Source of the DNA: Leeuwenhoekiella aestuarii
Lineage (GTDB): Bacteria; Bacteroidota; Bacteroidia; Flavobacteriales; Flavobacteriaceae
NCBI RefSeq assembly: GCF_004104055.1
Contig: NZ_QOVJ01000013.1
Span: 1 to 61,789 of the forward strand
DNA length: 61,789 nucleotides
Direction of reading: 5' to 3'
A program made the position numbers and the translations under genes. Shown here piece by piece: positions 9,249 through 18,622 of the stretch. Numbering within the stretch: position 1 is the first letter of the stretch; the number at the start of each line of letters is the position of its first letter. The notes under the pieces were generated by a model. It ran no database searches. It was not told where the DNA came from and saw only the letters and a program-made list of their open reading frames with translations.

Positions 9249-11747
9249 ATGCGCTTTTTTATCGCTCTTTTTTGCTGTGTTACCTTGCAGTTACAAGCCC
9301 AAAAACCCAAAAAGCCATCTTCTTCAGAAATATATGAACAGCTTAAAGGCCTAAATTTTTTAGGTACGGCTCTTTATTTTGCTGCACACCCTGATGATGA
9401 GAATACAGCTATGATTTCTTATCTGGCAAATGACGTTCATGCCAGAACCGGTTATCTTGCACTCACCCGAGGAGATGGAGGTCAGAATCTAATAGGGTCT
9501 GAAATAAGAGAGTTACTTGGAGTCATTCGCACACAAGAGTTATTAGCAGCCCGAAGAATCGATGGTGGTGAACAGCGGTTTACACGTGCCAATGATTTTG
9601 GCTATTCTAAAAACCCCGAAGAGACACTTGAGTTCTGGGAGCAAGATCAGGTGCTTAGCGATGTTGTTTGGGCTATTCGTAATTTTAAGCCAGACGTGAT
9701 TATCAATAGATTTGATCACCGTTCTCCGGGTTCAACACACGGTCATCATACAACTTCTGCGATGCTCAGCGTAGAAGCTTTTGATCTGGTTAATGACCCT
9801 TCTGTTTTTCCGAATCAGTTAGAATATACTGAGACCTGGCAACCCCAACGCTTATTTTTTAATACTTCTTGGTGGTTTTACGGCAGTCAGGAAAAATTTA
9901 ATGAAGCTGATAAAAGGAATCTGGTTTCTGTAGATGTGGGTAGCTACTACCCTTCTTATGGTTTGAGTAATACCGAAATTTCAGCATTAAGTCGCAGCCA
10001 GCACAAGTCACAAGGCTTTGGTAATACCGGTTCGCGTGGGGATCAAATAGAATATCTCGAACTATTAAAAGGAAATTATCCGCAAAGCGGAAATATATTT
10101 GAAGGGATTGATACCTCCTGGAATCGTGTTGAAGGCGGTACGGCAATTGGTAAAATTCTCTATGAAGTTGAAAAAAATTACGACTTCAATAATCCGTCAG
10201 CCAGTTTACCGGAATTGCTAAAAGCATATACGCTCATCAAAAATCTAAAAGATGTACATTGGCGTGATTTAAAATCCAAGCAAATTACATCAATAATCAA
10301 AGCCTGTTCTGGCCTGTATTTAGAAGCTGTTACCGGTCAGCAAACCGCTATCGCTAACGACACAATTAATATTACTTTTGAAGCTATTAACCGAAGTGAC
10401 TTTCCTATAGAAATAGAAAGTATTGAATTATTACCTTCCGGAAAAAAGATTTCCGTTTCTCAGGATTTAGCATTCAACTCAGATTACAAAGAGCAAGTGC
10501 AATTGAATACTGGCGATGCCGATCTTACTACAGCTTATTGGTTAACCCAAGAAGGTTCTGTAGGAATGTACAAGGTAAACGATCAGAAACTAATAGGTTT
10601 ACCGGAAACGCCTAAGGTTTTTAAAACTGTTTTCAATCTAAAAGTAGGTACTGTTCAGATTCCGTTTACAACAGATTTAGTTTACAAATACAATGACCGT
10701 GTAGAAGGCGAAGTATACGAACCTTTTGAAATTGTTCCGGAAGCTTCGGTGAGTGTTAAAGATCCGGTTATTATTTTCGCGAATGCGAAACCTAAAACCA
10801 TTTTAACAGATGTTACAGCATTTACCGCTAACCTTTCAGGCACAGTCTCATTAAATGTACCAGAAGGATGGAAAACTAGTGCTCCACAAAAGATAACTAT
10901 TGCTCAAAAAGGCGAAACAAAAAGTATTGCTTTTACAGTTACTCCTCCTAAAAATGCGAGCGAAGGCCAATTAGAACCACGATTCATTATAAACGGAAAA
11001 ACGTATACTGATAAAGTGGTTCGCATAGATTACGATCATATTCCACTGCAAACGCTTACCCTGCCTTCTACCAATAAGCTTGTTAGGCTCAATATTGCTA
11101 AAAAAGGTGATTATATTGGTTATATAGCCGGTGCGGGAGATGTTATTCCTGAGAGTTTAAGACAGATCGGCTATCAAGTTGCAGAGGTTAGCCCGGAAGA
11201 AATTACAGCAAAAAACCTGGAAAATTTTGATGCTGTGGTCATGGGCGTTCGTGCTTATAATGTAGTTGATCAACTCAAATACAAGCAGCCTATTCTTTTA
11301 GACTATGTAAAGAAAGGAGGTACAATGGTGGTACAGTATAATACTGCTAGAGGTTTTAGTTTTCCCAACTTAGGCCCTTATCCACTTCACTTAAGTAGTG
11401 ACCGCGTTACTGATGAATTTGCAGAAGTAACCGTTTTAGATCCTAAATCTGAAGTTCTCAATTATCCCAATAAAATCACAAACTCTGATTTTGAAGGTTG
11501 GGTACAAGAGCGTGGCCTCTATTTTCCTGATAAATACGATAATGCCTATAAACCAGTAATTTCTATTCACGATAAAGATGAAGCGGCTAATGAAAGTAGC
11601 CTATTAATCGCTAAATACGGTGAAGGTCATTATATTTATACCGGTTTGAGTTTCTTTAGAGAACTTCCTGCGGGAGTTTCTGGGGCATATCGCTTATTTG
11701 CAAATATGCTTTCTGTAGGAAAAAATGACCAAAAAATCAAACAATGA
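9249..11747 (+). CDS. PIG-L family deacetylase with C-terminal extension
   Basis: An 832-residue exported protein with a signal peptide ending LQAQ at residue 18. The LmbE/PIG-L Zn-dependent deacetylase domain spans about 35-300, with the metal motif AAHPDDENTAM and the downstream HGHHTTSA histidines. These enzymes remove N-acetyl groups from GlcNAc-like sugars. The remaining 500 residues carry beta-sandwich segments and a ThuA/gatase-like region (about 620-820). The stop codon overlaps the start of a tiny membrane-protein gene (ATGA). The symporter and oxidoreductase downstream suggest a sugar-derivative catabolic operon. Confidence 0.88.
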   Translation: MRFFIALFCCVTLQLQAQKPKKPSSSEIYEQLKGLNFLGTALYFAAHPDDENTAMISYLANDVHARTGYLALTRGDGGQNLIGSEIRELLGVIRTQELLAARRIDGGEQRFTRANDFGYSKNPEETLEFWEQDQVLSDVVWAIRNFKPDVIINRFDHRSPGSTHGHHTTSAMLSVEAFDLVNDPSVFPNQLEYTETWQPQRLFFNTSWWFYGSQEKFNEADKRNLVSVDVGSYYPSYGLSNTEISALSRSQHKSQGFGNTGSRGDQIEYLELLKGNYPQSGNIFEGIDTSWNRVEGGTAIGKILYEVEKNYDFNNPSASLPELLKAYTLIKNLKDVHWRDLKSKQITSIIKACSGLYLEAVTGQQTAIANDTINITFEAINRSDFPIEIESIELLPSGKKISVSQDLAFNSDYKEQVQLNTGDADLTTAYWLTQEGSVGMYKVNDQKLIGLPETPKVFKTVFNLKVGTVQIPFTTDLVYKYNDRVEGEVYEPFEIVPEASVSVKDPVIIFANAKPKTILTDVTAFTANLSGTVSLNVPEGWKTSAPQKITIAQKGETKSIAFTVTPPKNASEGQLEPRFIINGKTYTDKVVRIDYDHIPLQTLTLPSTNKLVRLNIAKKGDYIGYIAGAGDVIPESLRQIGYQVAEVSPEEITAKNLENFDAVVMGVRAYNVVDQLKYKQPILLDYVKKGGTMVVQYNTARGFSFPNLGPYPLHLSSDRVTDEFAEVTVLDPKSEVLNYPNKITNSDFEGWVQERGLYFPDKYDNAYKPVISIHDKDEAANESSLLIAKYGEGHYIYTGLSFFRELPAGVSGAYRLFANMLSVGKNDQKIKQ

Positions 11748-11854
11748 TGCAGCCTAAAAAAGAAGGATGGTCTAAATATTACACGCTCGTACTGATTATG
11801 AATGCGGTATATATCATTTTGTTTTTTTTATTAATGAATTATTACACCGCATAA
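11744..11854 (+). CDS. 36-residue single-span membrane protein, translationally coupled
   Basis: A short open frame starts in the ATGA that ends the deacetylase gene and stops one base before the ATG of the symporter. It encodes a basic N-terminus (MMQPKKEGWSKYY) followed by one hydrophobic helix (about residues 14-33). The perfect tiling between two genes, and the type of product, make a real small subunit likely. The role is not known; an accessory peptide of the adjacent transporter is the natural guess. Confidence 0.65.
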   Translation: MMQPKKEGWSKYYTLVLIMNAVYIILFFLLMNYYTA

Positions 11855-11855
11855 T

Positions 11856-13589
11856 ATGCAACAAATAGACTGGATCGTACTGGTAGCGACACTCGCTTTT
11901 ATTGTTTTATATGGTGTGTATAAAACACGTGGTCGTACTAATGTGCAAGATTATATTCGCGGTGGTAATGAATCAAAATGGTGGACAGTAGGTCTGTCAG
12001 TCATGGCTACTCAGGCCAGTGCCATCACTTTTCTTTCTACACCGGGACAGGCCTATAATGATGGGTTAGGTTTTGTTCAGTTTTACTTTGGTCTTCCTAT
12101 TGCTGTCATTATCATTTGTATCTTTTTTATACCCATTTATTATAAACTCAATGTTTATACTGCTTATGAATACTTAGAAAGTAGGTTTGATAAACGAACG
12201 CGTTCTCTGGCTTCAGGATTATTTTTATTGTCCAGAGGTCTGGCTGCCGGGATAACAATTTTTGCACCTTCTATTATTTTATCTGCAGTTTTAGGTTGGG
12301 ATTTAAATACTCTGAATATCATCATCGGTTTACTCGTGGTTATTTATACCATTTCTGGTGGTACCAAAGCGGTTACCGTTACTCAAAAACAGCAAATGGG
12401 AGTTATCTTTTTAGGGATGTTTGCTGCCTTTTTTCTAATTATCAGCTACCTACCCGAAGATATTAATTTTAATAATGCGTTAGAAATTGCAGGTGCCGGC
12501 GGAAAATTAGACGTGCTTGATTTCTCTTTCGATTTTGATAATCGCTATACCTTTTGGAGTGGAATCTTAGGTGGAACTTTTTTAATGCTTTCTTATTTTG
12601 GAACAGATCAAAGTCAGGTACAGCGTTACCTGAGTGGTAAGTCATTACGAGAAATGCAACTGGGGATGATTTTTAATGGCTTGCTTAAAGTCCCTATGCA
12701 ATTCTTCATTTTGCTTGTTGGGGTAATGGTTTTTGTTTTTTATCAATTCAACCCCACTCCTTTAAATTTTAATCCTGCGGCAACAGCTGCCGTTCAGGGC
12801 ACTCCGTTTGAAAAAGAATATAACGGTTTGCAAAATAAGCTTGACGAATTACGTTCAGATAAGTCAGAAATAGGATTTCAGGTAGCTGTTGATCCTAATC
12901 AAGCGATCACACAACCCAATGGTACTATTGTAAAGGCATCCCAAGCTTTAGCCGAAATCAATAAAGAAGAAAATAAAATAAGAAATGAAGCCCGTATGAT
13001 CATCAGACAGGCAGACAAAAATGTCGAGACTAATGATAAAGACTATGTTTTTATACATTTTATACTGAACAATTTACCGCGTGGTCTGATAGGCTTATTA
13101 CTTGCAGTGATTCTTTCAGCAGCGATGTCTTCTACAGCATCTGAGTTAAACGCACTAGCCGCAACTACGACAGTTGATTTTTACCGCCGTAATTTAGAAG
13201 AAGAAAAAGATGAGTCTCATTTTGTAGATGCTACCAAGTGGTTTACGCTAAGTTGGGGGATTCTGGCTATTCTAATAGCATGTACTGCCAACCTTTTTGA
13301 CAACTTAATTCAGTTGGTAAATATCATTGGTTCTATTTTCTATGGAACCATTTTGGGTATTTTTATGTCAGCTTTCTTTATCAAAAAAATTCAATCTAAA
13401 GCTGTTTTCATAGCTGCTATTCTCACTCAAATTATAATAATCGCATTATTCTGCTTAGATAAATTTGAATACATAAGACTTCCTTACCTATGGCTTAATG
13501 TTGTGGGTTGTGCTCTCGTGATCTCTTTTGGATTGCTTTTTCAAATTGCAGGAAAACAAACTTTAAATACCGAATCAACAAATTCTTAA
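11856..13589 (+). CDS. sodium:solute symporter (SSS family)
   Basis: A 577-residue transporter with about 13 hydrophobic segments in the LeuT-like SSS arrangement. Recognisable parts are the first helix WIVLVATLAFIVLYGVY, GGNESKWWTVGLSVMATQASAITFLSTPG with the Na-site region, and SGGTKAVTVTQKQQ. A large hydrophilic insertion lies at about 310-395 between helices. The substrate is probably a sugar or sugar acid, judging from the deacetylase and Gfo/Idh/MocA neighbours. The next gene starts within its stop codon (TAATG). Confidence 0.9.
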   Translation: MQQIDWIVLVATLAFIVLYGVYKTRGRTNVQDYIRGGNESKWWTVGLSVMATQASAITFLSTPGQAYNDGLGFVQFYFGLPIAVIIICIFFIPIYYKLNVYTAYEYLESRFDKRTRSLASGLFLLSRGLAAGITIFAPSIILSAVLGWDLNTLNIIIGLLVVIYTISGGTKAVTVTQKQQMGVIFLGMFAAFFLIISYLPEDINFNNALEIAGAGGKLDVLDFSFDFDNRYTFWSGILGGTFLMLSYFGTDQSQVQRYLSGKSLREMQLGMIFNGLLKVPMQFFILLVGVMVFVFYQFNPTPLNFNPAATAAVQGTPFEKEYNGLQNKLDELRSDKSEIGFQVAVDPNQAITQPNGTIVKASQALAEINKEENKIRNEARMIIRQADKNVETNDKDYVFIHFILNNLPRGLIGLLLAVILSAAMSSTASELNALAATTTVDFYRRNLEEEKDESHFVDATKWFTLSWGILAILIACTANLFDNLIQLVNIIGSIFYGTILGIFMSAFFIKKIQSKAVFIAAILTQIIIIALFCLDKFEYIRLPYLWLNVVGCALVISFGLLFQIAGKQTLNTESTNS

Positions 13590-14563
13590 TGATGAAAACT
13601 ATACGCTGGGGAATTATAGGCTTAGGTAAAATTGCTAATAGTTTTGCTACCGATCTTCAACAAGTAACTGGATCTGAATTATATGCTGTGGCTTCCCGCT
13701 CACAAGAAAAGGCCGATGAATTTGGCAAAAAGTATAATGCGAGTAAATGTTACAGCAGCTATGAAGAATTAGCTGAAGATCCGCAGGTTGATGCTGTTTA
13801 TATTGCAACACCACATGTTAGACATCATCAGGATACGTTACTTTGCTTAACTAACGGAAAAGCCGTTTTATGCGAAAAACCTTTTGCTATGAATTTAGCA
13901 CAGGTCGAAGAAATGATAAGCGCAGCAAAAGAGAAGAATGTCTTGCTTATGGAAGCATTATGGACGCGTATGATGCCACATTTTAAATTTGTAAAAGAAG
14001 AGCTGGAAAGTGGTAAATATGGTGCTGTAAAAACCTTAACTGCCGATTTTTGTTTTGATGCAGATTTTAATCCTGAAGGGCGCTTATATAATAAAGATCT
14101 GGGTGGTGGCTCGTTATTAGATATAGGCATATATCCTGTATTCTGTGCGTTAGCTCTATTAGGAAATCCTGAGAAAATTTCGGCGAAAGCCAAAATAGGA
14201 AAAACCGGAGTAGATGAGGAAATAGAAATTACTTTTGATTACAACTCAGGGACTGAAGCATTTCTAAGCTCAAGTATTTTAAAAGATACTCCTACAATTG
14301 CAACTCTTATTTGTGAAAACGGAATGTTAGTCCTTAACAGTAAATTCCACCACACCGATAAGGTTACAGCGATTTTAAACGGAATAAAAGTTGAACATGA
14401 TTTTGCCTATACAGGGAAAGGCTACTATTTTGAGATAGAACATTTTGCCAACCTATTGAGAGAGGGAGAAAAAGAAAGCCCGTTAATGTCTTATGATTTT
14501 AGTAGAACACTCATTAAAACCCTAGACGATATACGCGAGGAAATAGGCCTATTTTATGAATAA
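13589..14563 (+). CDS. Gfo/Idh/MocA family oxidoreductase
   Basis: A 324-residue NAD(P)-dependent oxidoreductase. The Rossmann motif is IRWGIIGLGKIANSFATDL at the N-terminus, and the family signature CEKPFAMNLAQVEEM carries the catalytic Lys of the EKP motif. The open frame extends 27 codons upstream inside the symporter gene; I place the start at the ATG overlapping the symporter stop, which gives the normal N-terminus. It acts on cyclic sugars or their derivatives. It is the last gene of the operon and ends at a strong symmetrical terminator. Confidence 0.9.
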   Translation: MMKTIRWGIIGLGKIANSFATDLQQVTGSELYAVASRSQEKADEFGKKYNASKCYSSYEELAEDPQVDAVYIATPHVRHHQDTLLCLTNGKAVLCEKPFAMNLAQVEEMISAAKEKNVLLMEALWTRMMPHFKFVKEELESGKYGAVKTLTADFCFDADFNPEGRLYNKDLGGGSLLDIGIYPVFCALALLGNPEKISAKAKIGKTGVDEEIEITFDYNSGTEAFLSSSILKDTPTIATLICENGMLVLNSKFHHTDKVTAILNGIKVEHDFAYTGKGYYFEIEHFANLLREGEKESPLMSYDFSRTLIKTLDDIREEIGLFYE

Positions 14564-14590
14564 GTAAAATTATAAGGTAATATCAGATAA

Positions 14591-14632
14591 TTAAAAAGCG
14601 CCATAAATCAATTAATTTATGGCGCTTTTTAA
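14591..14632. terminator. bidirectional terminator
   Basis: An 18-bp stem, TTAAAAAGCGCCATAAAT and its complement, with a six-base loop and A/T runs on both sides. It serves the oxidoreductase gene on the plus strand and the DUF2911 gene on the minus strand. Confidence 0.88.
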
Positions 14633-14649
14633 TAAGTGCATATTTAGAA

Positions 14650-15489
14650 TTACAATGCTCCCCACTCTTTTAAAGAGTCTGTATTCATCTTAATGTAATC
14701 TGCATTACCAGCTTCTTTGGCACCTGCAAGAGAAGCTTTAGCTGCCTCAATTGCTGCTTTTTTATCTCCAGCTTTAGCTAAGATTAAAGATTGTTGACGC
14801 AATTGCCAGAAACGTGGAGTATCAGTCATAGACATTGCTTTATTCATCCATTCTTTAGATTTGCTGATGTCTTTTCCACTATTTAAATAATATACAGCAG
14901 CGTTATAGTAATCTCCGGCACTTGGTCCGCTAAGCGCTGTATCAATATTTCTCATCACTTCAGCATCTGTCATAACCTCAAACTTCACAGGTACGATTGT
15001 ATTTTCCCATAAAAAACTAAGTACAGCGCTATCTGCCATAACCTCATCAATTACAATGGTAAATGTTTCCATTGTCATTGGCATATCTATAGGCTCAACC
15101 ATAGTTCTCAATGCTACTTTACTATCATCAAATTCAGTAATCAAAGGATTAGAATGATCGGTATAAAAAACTATTTCCCACATATCTTCACCGGGAACAC
15201 TGTAAATACTGTAAGTACCTGCAGCTAATTCTTTTCCAGAAATCTTAACAGGCTTATCTACTGTGAATTTTGTCGTAGCATTTGCTCCTGTTCTCCAGAT
15301 TGTACCATATGGAAGTAATTCTCCAAAAATCTCACGCCCACGCATATTAGGTCTTGAATAATCAATACTAACTTCTGTTAATCCTACAGTCTGAGACAAT
15401 GTACCGTGTGGACTTGCTGCCGGAGTTTGTATCTGAGCCTGGGCCAAACTTCCCAAAGCTAAAAAGCAAATAAATAATATTTTTTTCAT
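14650..15489 (-). CDS. DUF2911 exported protein
   Basis: A 279-residue secreted or periplasmic protein with a clear signal peptide (MKKILFICFLALGSLAQAQ). The DUF2911 domain spans about 25-175, with VDYSRPNMRGREIFGELLPYGTIWRTGANATT near its start. The C-terminal 100 residues look like two or three helical TPR-type repeats (SKEWMNKAMSM, KAAIEAAKASLAGAKEAG). The function is unknown. It is common in marine flavobacteria. About 290 bases of AT-rich DNA separate it from the divergent SRPBCC gene. Confidence 0.85.
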   Translation of the reverse strand: MKKILFICFLALGSLAQAQIQTPAASPHGTLSQTVGLTEVSIDYSRPNMRGREIFGELLPYGTIWRTGANATTKFTVDKPVKISGKELAAGTYSIYSVPGEDMWEIVFYTDHSNPLITEFDDSKVALRTMVEPIDMPMTMETFTIVIDEVMADSAVLSFLWENTIVPVKFEVMTDAEVMRNIDTALSGPSAGDYYNAAVYYLNSGKDISKSKEWMNKAMSMTDTPRFWQLRQQSLILAKAGDKKAAIEAAKASLAGAKEAGNADYIKMNTDSLKEWGAL

Positions 15490-15776
15490 TTTAATAATAA
15501 ATTTTAATTAGTAGTGTGTTCTTTTTTAATCAATTACAACTTTAAAGATAGCACTTAAAGCTAACATATATAACGTCATAATATGGACACCAAATTACTA
15601 ATAAATAGAAATTATAAAGGTTGAATACCGGCATTTTTTTAAAGAATAATTGTACACCATCTGTATAAAAAAAATGAAACTATTTTAATTTTTGTTTAAC
15701 TCAATTGCTTTTTTGTTAAACATTTTAGCCTTTATATTTACAAAGTGTTCACTTTGAACCGGCTAAACCTATATCT

Positions 15777-16289
15777 ATGAAAATTTACACGATGCATACC
15801 AAGCAAAAGCTACCTATCACTACTGAAGAGGCGTGGAATTTTCTTTCAGACCCTAAAAATTTACAGACGATAACTCCAGAATATATGGGTTTTGAGATAC
15901 AGTCTGGCGCAGACCGCCCTATGTTTCCGGGACAATTAATACAATACAAAGTGTCACCGGTGGCAGGTATAAAAATGGGGTGGATTACTGAAATTACACA
16001 CGTAAAACATCTGGAGTATTTTGTAGATGAGCAACGTTTTGGTCCCTATGCTTTATGGCATCACAAACATTTTATAAAAGAAATCCCCGGCGGTGTTGAA
16101 ATGGAGGATATTGTAGATTATAAAGTCCCAATGGGCATTGTAGGTCAATTGGTACATCCATTTTTAGTTAAGCCGAAATTGCAAGAAATTTTTGAATACA
16201 GAGAACAAAAACTTAATGAGTTATTTGGCAAATACGATCCCAATGCGCAAGAAACGGAAGGCGTTCTAAAAAGTAAAATTTTAAATTAA
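15777..16289 (+). CDS. SRPBCC-family ligand-binding protein
   Basis: A 170-residue START/Bet v1-like protein. Typical elements are the opening strand HTKQKLPITTEEAWNFLSDPKNL, GMKMGWITEITHVK-like strands and the LxxHxFIKEIPGGVEMEDIVDYKVP segment. It probably binds a hydrophobic ligand in the cytoplasm. It is three bases upstream of an SDR gene and close to a photolyase gene. This trio recurs in flavobacteria and suggests a link to light or DNA-repair pigment chemistry, which is inference. The start at 15777 follows a TATATTTA promoter-like box about 45 bases upstream. Confidence 0.82.
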   Translation: MKIYTMHTKQKLPITTEEAWNFLSDPKNLQTITPEYMGFEIQSGADRPMFPGQLIQYKVSPVAGIKMGWITEITHVKHLEYFVDEQRFGPYALWHHKHFIKEIPGGVEMEDIVDYKVPMGIVGQLVHPFLVKPKLQEIFEYREQKLNELFGKYDPNAQETEGVLKSKILN

Positions 16290-16292
16290 GCT

Positions 16293-16991
16293 ATGAAAAA
16301 GAATATACTACTTATAGGAGGATCACATGGTATTGGTAATGCTTTGGCAAAATTAATACACAGTGATTATAATATATATGTTGCATCGCGTAACGAGAAA
16401 GGACTAGAAAACATTGAAGCCACTTATATAAATTATGATGTTGAAAATAGCATATTAGACACTGAGAACCTGCCTGAAGTTTTAGACGGATTTGTTTACT
16501 GTCCCGGCTCGATAAACCTGAAACCTTTTAAGATGTTGAGTGAAGAAAGTTTTGAACAGGATATGAAGCTTAATTTTTTCGGGTTGATAAAATCACTAAA
16601 AGCGGTTACTGAGCTTCTGAAAAAATCTGAACAAGCGAGTTTAATATTTTTCAGCACAGTTGCTGTAAAAGTCGGTATGCCTTTTCATACTAGTGTCGCA
16701 GCATCTAAAGGGGCTATTGAAGGTTTTGCTAAATCGCTGGCAGCAGAGTATGCTCCCAAATTTAGAGTAAATGTTATCGCTCCATCATTAACAGATACGC
16801 CACTAGCTGAGAAACTTCTAGGCAATGAGAAAAAGCGAGAGAAAATGGATGAACGCCATCCGCTAAAACGCGTGGGAACCCCAGATGATATCGCAAAAAT
16901 TGCAAGCTTCCTCTTGAGTGAAGATAGCAGCTGGGTGACAGGGCAAATTTTGGGAGTAGACGGCGGAATGTCAACCTTAAATGTGTCTTAG
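16293..16991 (+). CDS. short-chain dehydrogenase/reductase
   Basis: A 232-residue SDR. The cofactor site is IGGSHGIGNALAKL. The catalytic Ser of the classical SDR is present in IFFSTVAVKVG. The Tyr of YxxxK is not obvious: the region reads FHTSVAASKGAIEG, where the usual Tyr is replaced by Val or Ala while the Lys is kept. The C-terminal DDIAKIASFLLSEDSSWVTGQILGVDGG is typical. It is possibly a degenerate or atypical reductase. It is co-transcribed with the SRPBCC gene and the photolyase. Confidence 0.85.
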   Translation: MKKNILLIGGSHGIGNALAKLIHSDYNIYVASRNEKGLENIEATYINYDVENSILDTENLPEVLDGFVYCPGSINLKPFKMLSEESFEQDMKLNFFGLIKSLKAVTELLKKSEQASLIFFSTVAVKVGMPFHTSVAASKGAIEGFAKSLAAEYAPKFRVNVIAPSLTDTPLAEKLLGNEKKREKMDERHPLKRVGTPDDIAKIASFLLSEDSSWVTGQILGVDGGMSTLNVS

Positions 16992-17038
16992 TCGATTTCC
17001 CTAATTACAATTATTTACCTAACCAACCAATTTTAATT

Positions 17039-18343
17039 ATGAGTAAGCTTTCTGTTTTTTGGTTTCGAAGAGACCTAAGACTTGACGATAACATGGGATT
17101 TCTTGAAGCCTTAAAGGGTGATGATCCTGTACTCCCTATTTTTATTTTTGATAAAGAGATATTAGATAAACTCCCTAAAGATGATGCACGGGTGACTTTT
17201 ATCTATAATTCGCTTCAGAAAATGCGTAAAACAATGCAAGATGATTATGACAGTTCACTAGCATTATTTTATGGAAACCCACAGGATGTCTGGAAACAAC
17301 TTACTAAAGATTATGACATTCAAACAGTTTATACTAACCACGATTATGAACCTTATGCACTGAAGCGCGATGAGGAAATAAAAAACTTTTTAGAAGAAAA
17401 AGAAATCGCTTTTAAAACCTTTAAAGATCAGGTCATCTTTGAGAAAAGTGAGGTGGTAAAAAATGATGGCGATCCTTACGTTGTTTTTACTCCTTATAAA
17501 AATAAATGGCGTGAAGTATTTGATGAAGATCAACACCTTAAAATTCATTACACAAGCCAATATCTTGATAATTTAATCGAAAATAGCCGATTGCCTAATC
17601 TTGATTTAAGCAACATGGGTTTTATAAAATCGGATGTTGAGATTCCCGATTATAATGTAACTCCTACCCTAATTCAAAATTATGAAGATACCCGAAACTT
17701 TCCGGCAAAAGATGGCACTTCCCATCTAGGTCCACATTTACGTTTTGGAACCGTAAGTATTCGTAAAATGGTAACAAAAGCAATTGCTGAAAAGAATACC
17801 ATTTTTTGGAGCGAATTGATTTGGCGTGAATTTTTTATGCAAATACTCTATCACTACCCTAAAACGGTTGATAAATCGTTTAGACCTAAATACGATCGCA
17901 TCGAGTGGCGCAACAACGAAGAAGAATTTGAAAAATGGAAAAACGGAGAGACGGGATTTCTTTTAGTTGATGCCGGAATGCGACAACTCAATAAAACCGG
18001 TTATATGCACAATCGTGTACGCATGTTAGTCGCTAGTTTTTTATGCAAACATTTATTGATTGACTGGCGCTGGGGAGAAACCTATTTTGCCGAAAAACTA
18101 TTAGATTATGAGCAATCTAGTAATGTTGGAAATTGGCAATGGGCAGCGGGAAGTGGCGTAGATGCCGCTCCTTACTTCAGAATTTTTAATCCTATGACTC
18201 AGGTTGATAAATTTGATAAAGACAAAAAATACATCAAAGAATTTATTCCGGAGTACGATACTGATGATTACCCTGAAAAAATGGTAGACCACAAGGAAGC
18301 ACGCGAACGCTGCCTCAAAACGTATAAAGCAGCTGTATCTTAA
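17039..18343 (+). CDS. phr: deoxyribodipyrimidine photolyase / cryptochrome class I
   Basis: A 434-residue flavoprotein of the cryptochrome/photolyase family. The N-terminal antenna-binding domain starts with SVFWFRRDLRLDDN. The FAD domain carries GTVSIRKM, WSELIWREFFMQILYHYP, GFLLVDAGMRQLNKTGYMHNRVRMLVASF and SNVGNWQWAAGSGVDAAPYFRIFNP. These are the residues that hold FAD and the lesion in CPD photolyases. The length fits bacterial class I enzymes. It repairs UV dimers using blue light, and is likely part of the SRPBCC-SDR transcript. Confidence 0.93.
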   Translation: MSKLSVFWFRRDLRLDDNMGFLEALKGDDPVLPIFIFDKEILDKLPKDDARVTFIYNSLQKMRKTMQDDYDSSLALFYGNPQDVWKQLTKDYDIQTVYTNHDYEPYALKRDEEIKNFLEEKEIAFKTFKDQVIFEKSEVVKNDGDPYVVFTPYKNKWREVFDEDQHLKIHYTSQYLDNLIENSRLPNLDLSNMGFIKSDVEIPDYNVTPTLIQNYEDTRNFPAKDGTSHLGPHLRFGTVSIRKMVTKAIAEKNTIFWSELIWREFFMQILYHYPKTVDKSFRPKYDRIEWRNNEEEFEKWKNGETGFLLVDAGMRQLNKTGYMHNRVRMLVASFLCKHLLIDWRWGETYFAEKLLDYEQSSNVGNWQWAAGSGVDAAPYFRIFNPMTQVDKFDKDKKYIKEFIPEYDTDDYPEKMVDHKEARERCLKTYKAAVS

Positions 18344-18424
18344 AGTATTTATAAATACTACTAAGCTTAGCTTAAATGCATACGATCACTGATTTTACTG
18401 TTTTAATTTTGTAAAAAACTTGTT

Positions 18425-18619
18425 ATGAAAAAATTGATTCTAATTTTAAGTTTAGGTAGTTTTCTATTGAGTACAGCTTCGTGCTCAAGTAGCTATCATA
18501 CATCTTCAAGGAATTCTGCGCCTGGCCAAGTTAAAAAGGCTTACGGTGCCAAAAGTGCTAAAGCCTTTGCTCCCGGTCAACAGAAGAAAAAGAAAAATAA
18601 ACGCAAAAAGAAGTATTAA
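18425..18619 (+). CDS. small basic lipoprotein
   Basis: A 64-residue predicted lipoprotein. A hydrophobic N-terminus leads to STASC (lipobox, Cys at residue 20), followed by a Ser-rich stretch and two copies of an APGQ-KK element (APGQVKKAYGAKSAKAF, then APGQQKKKKNKRKKKY). The strongly basic tail could contact lipopolysaccharide or nucleic acid. Similar small proteins in flavobacteria are sometimes labelled quinol oxidase subunit 4, a name I would not trust. Its terminator lies inside the 3' end of the opposite gene. Confidence 0.7.
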   Translation: MKKLILILSLGSFLLSTASCSSSYHTSSRNSAPGQVKKAYGAKSAKAFAPGQQKKKKNKRKKKY

Positions 18620-18622
18620 TAT

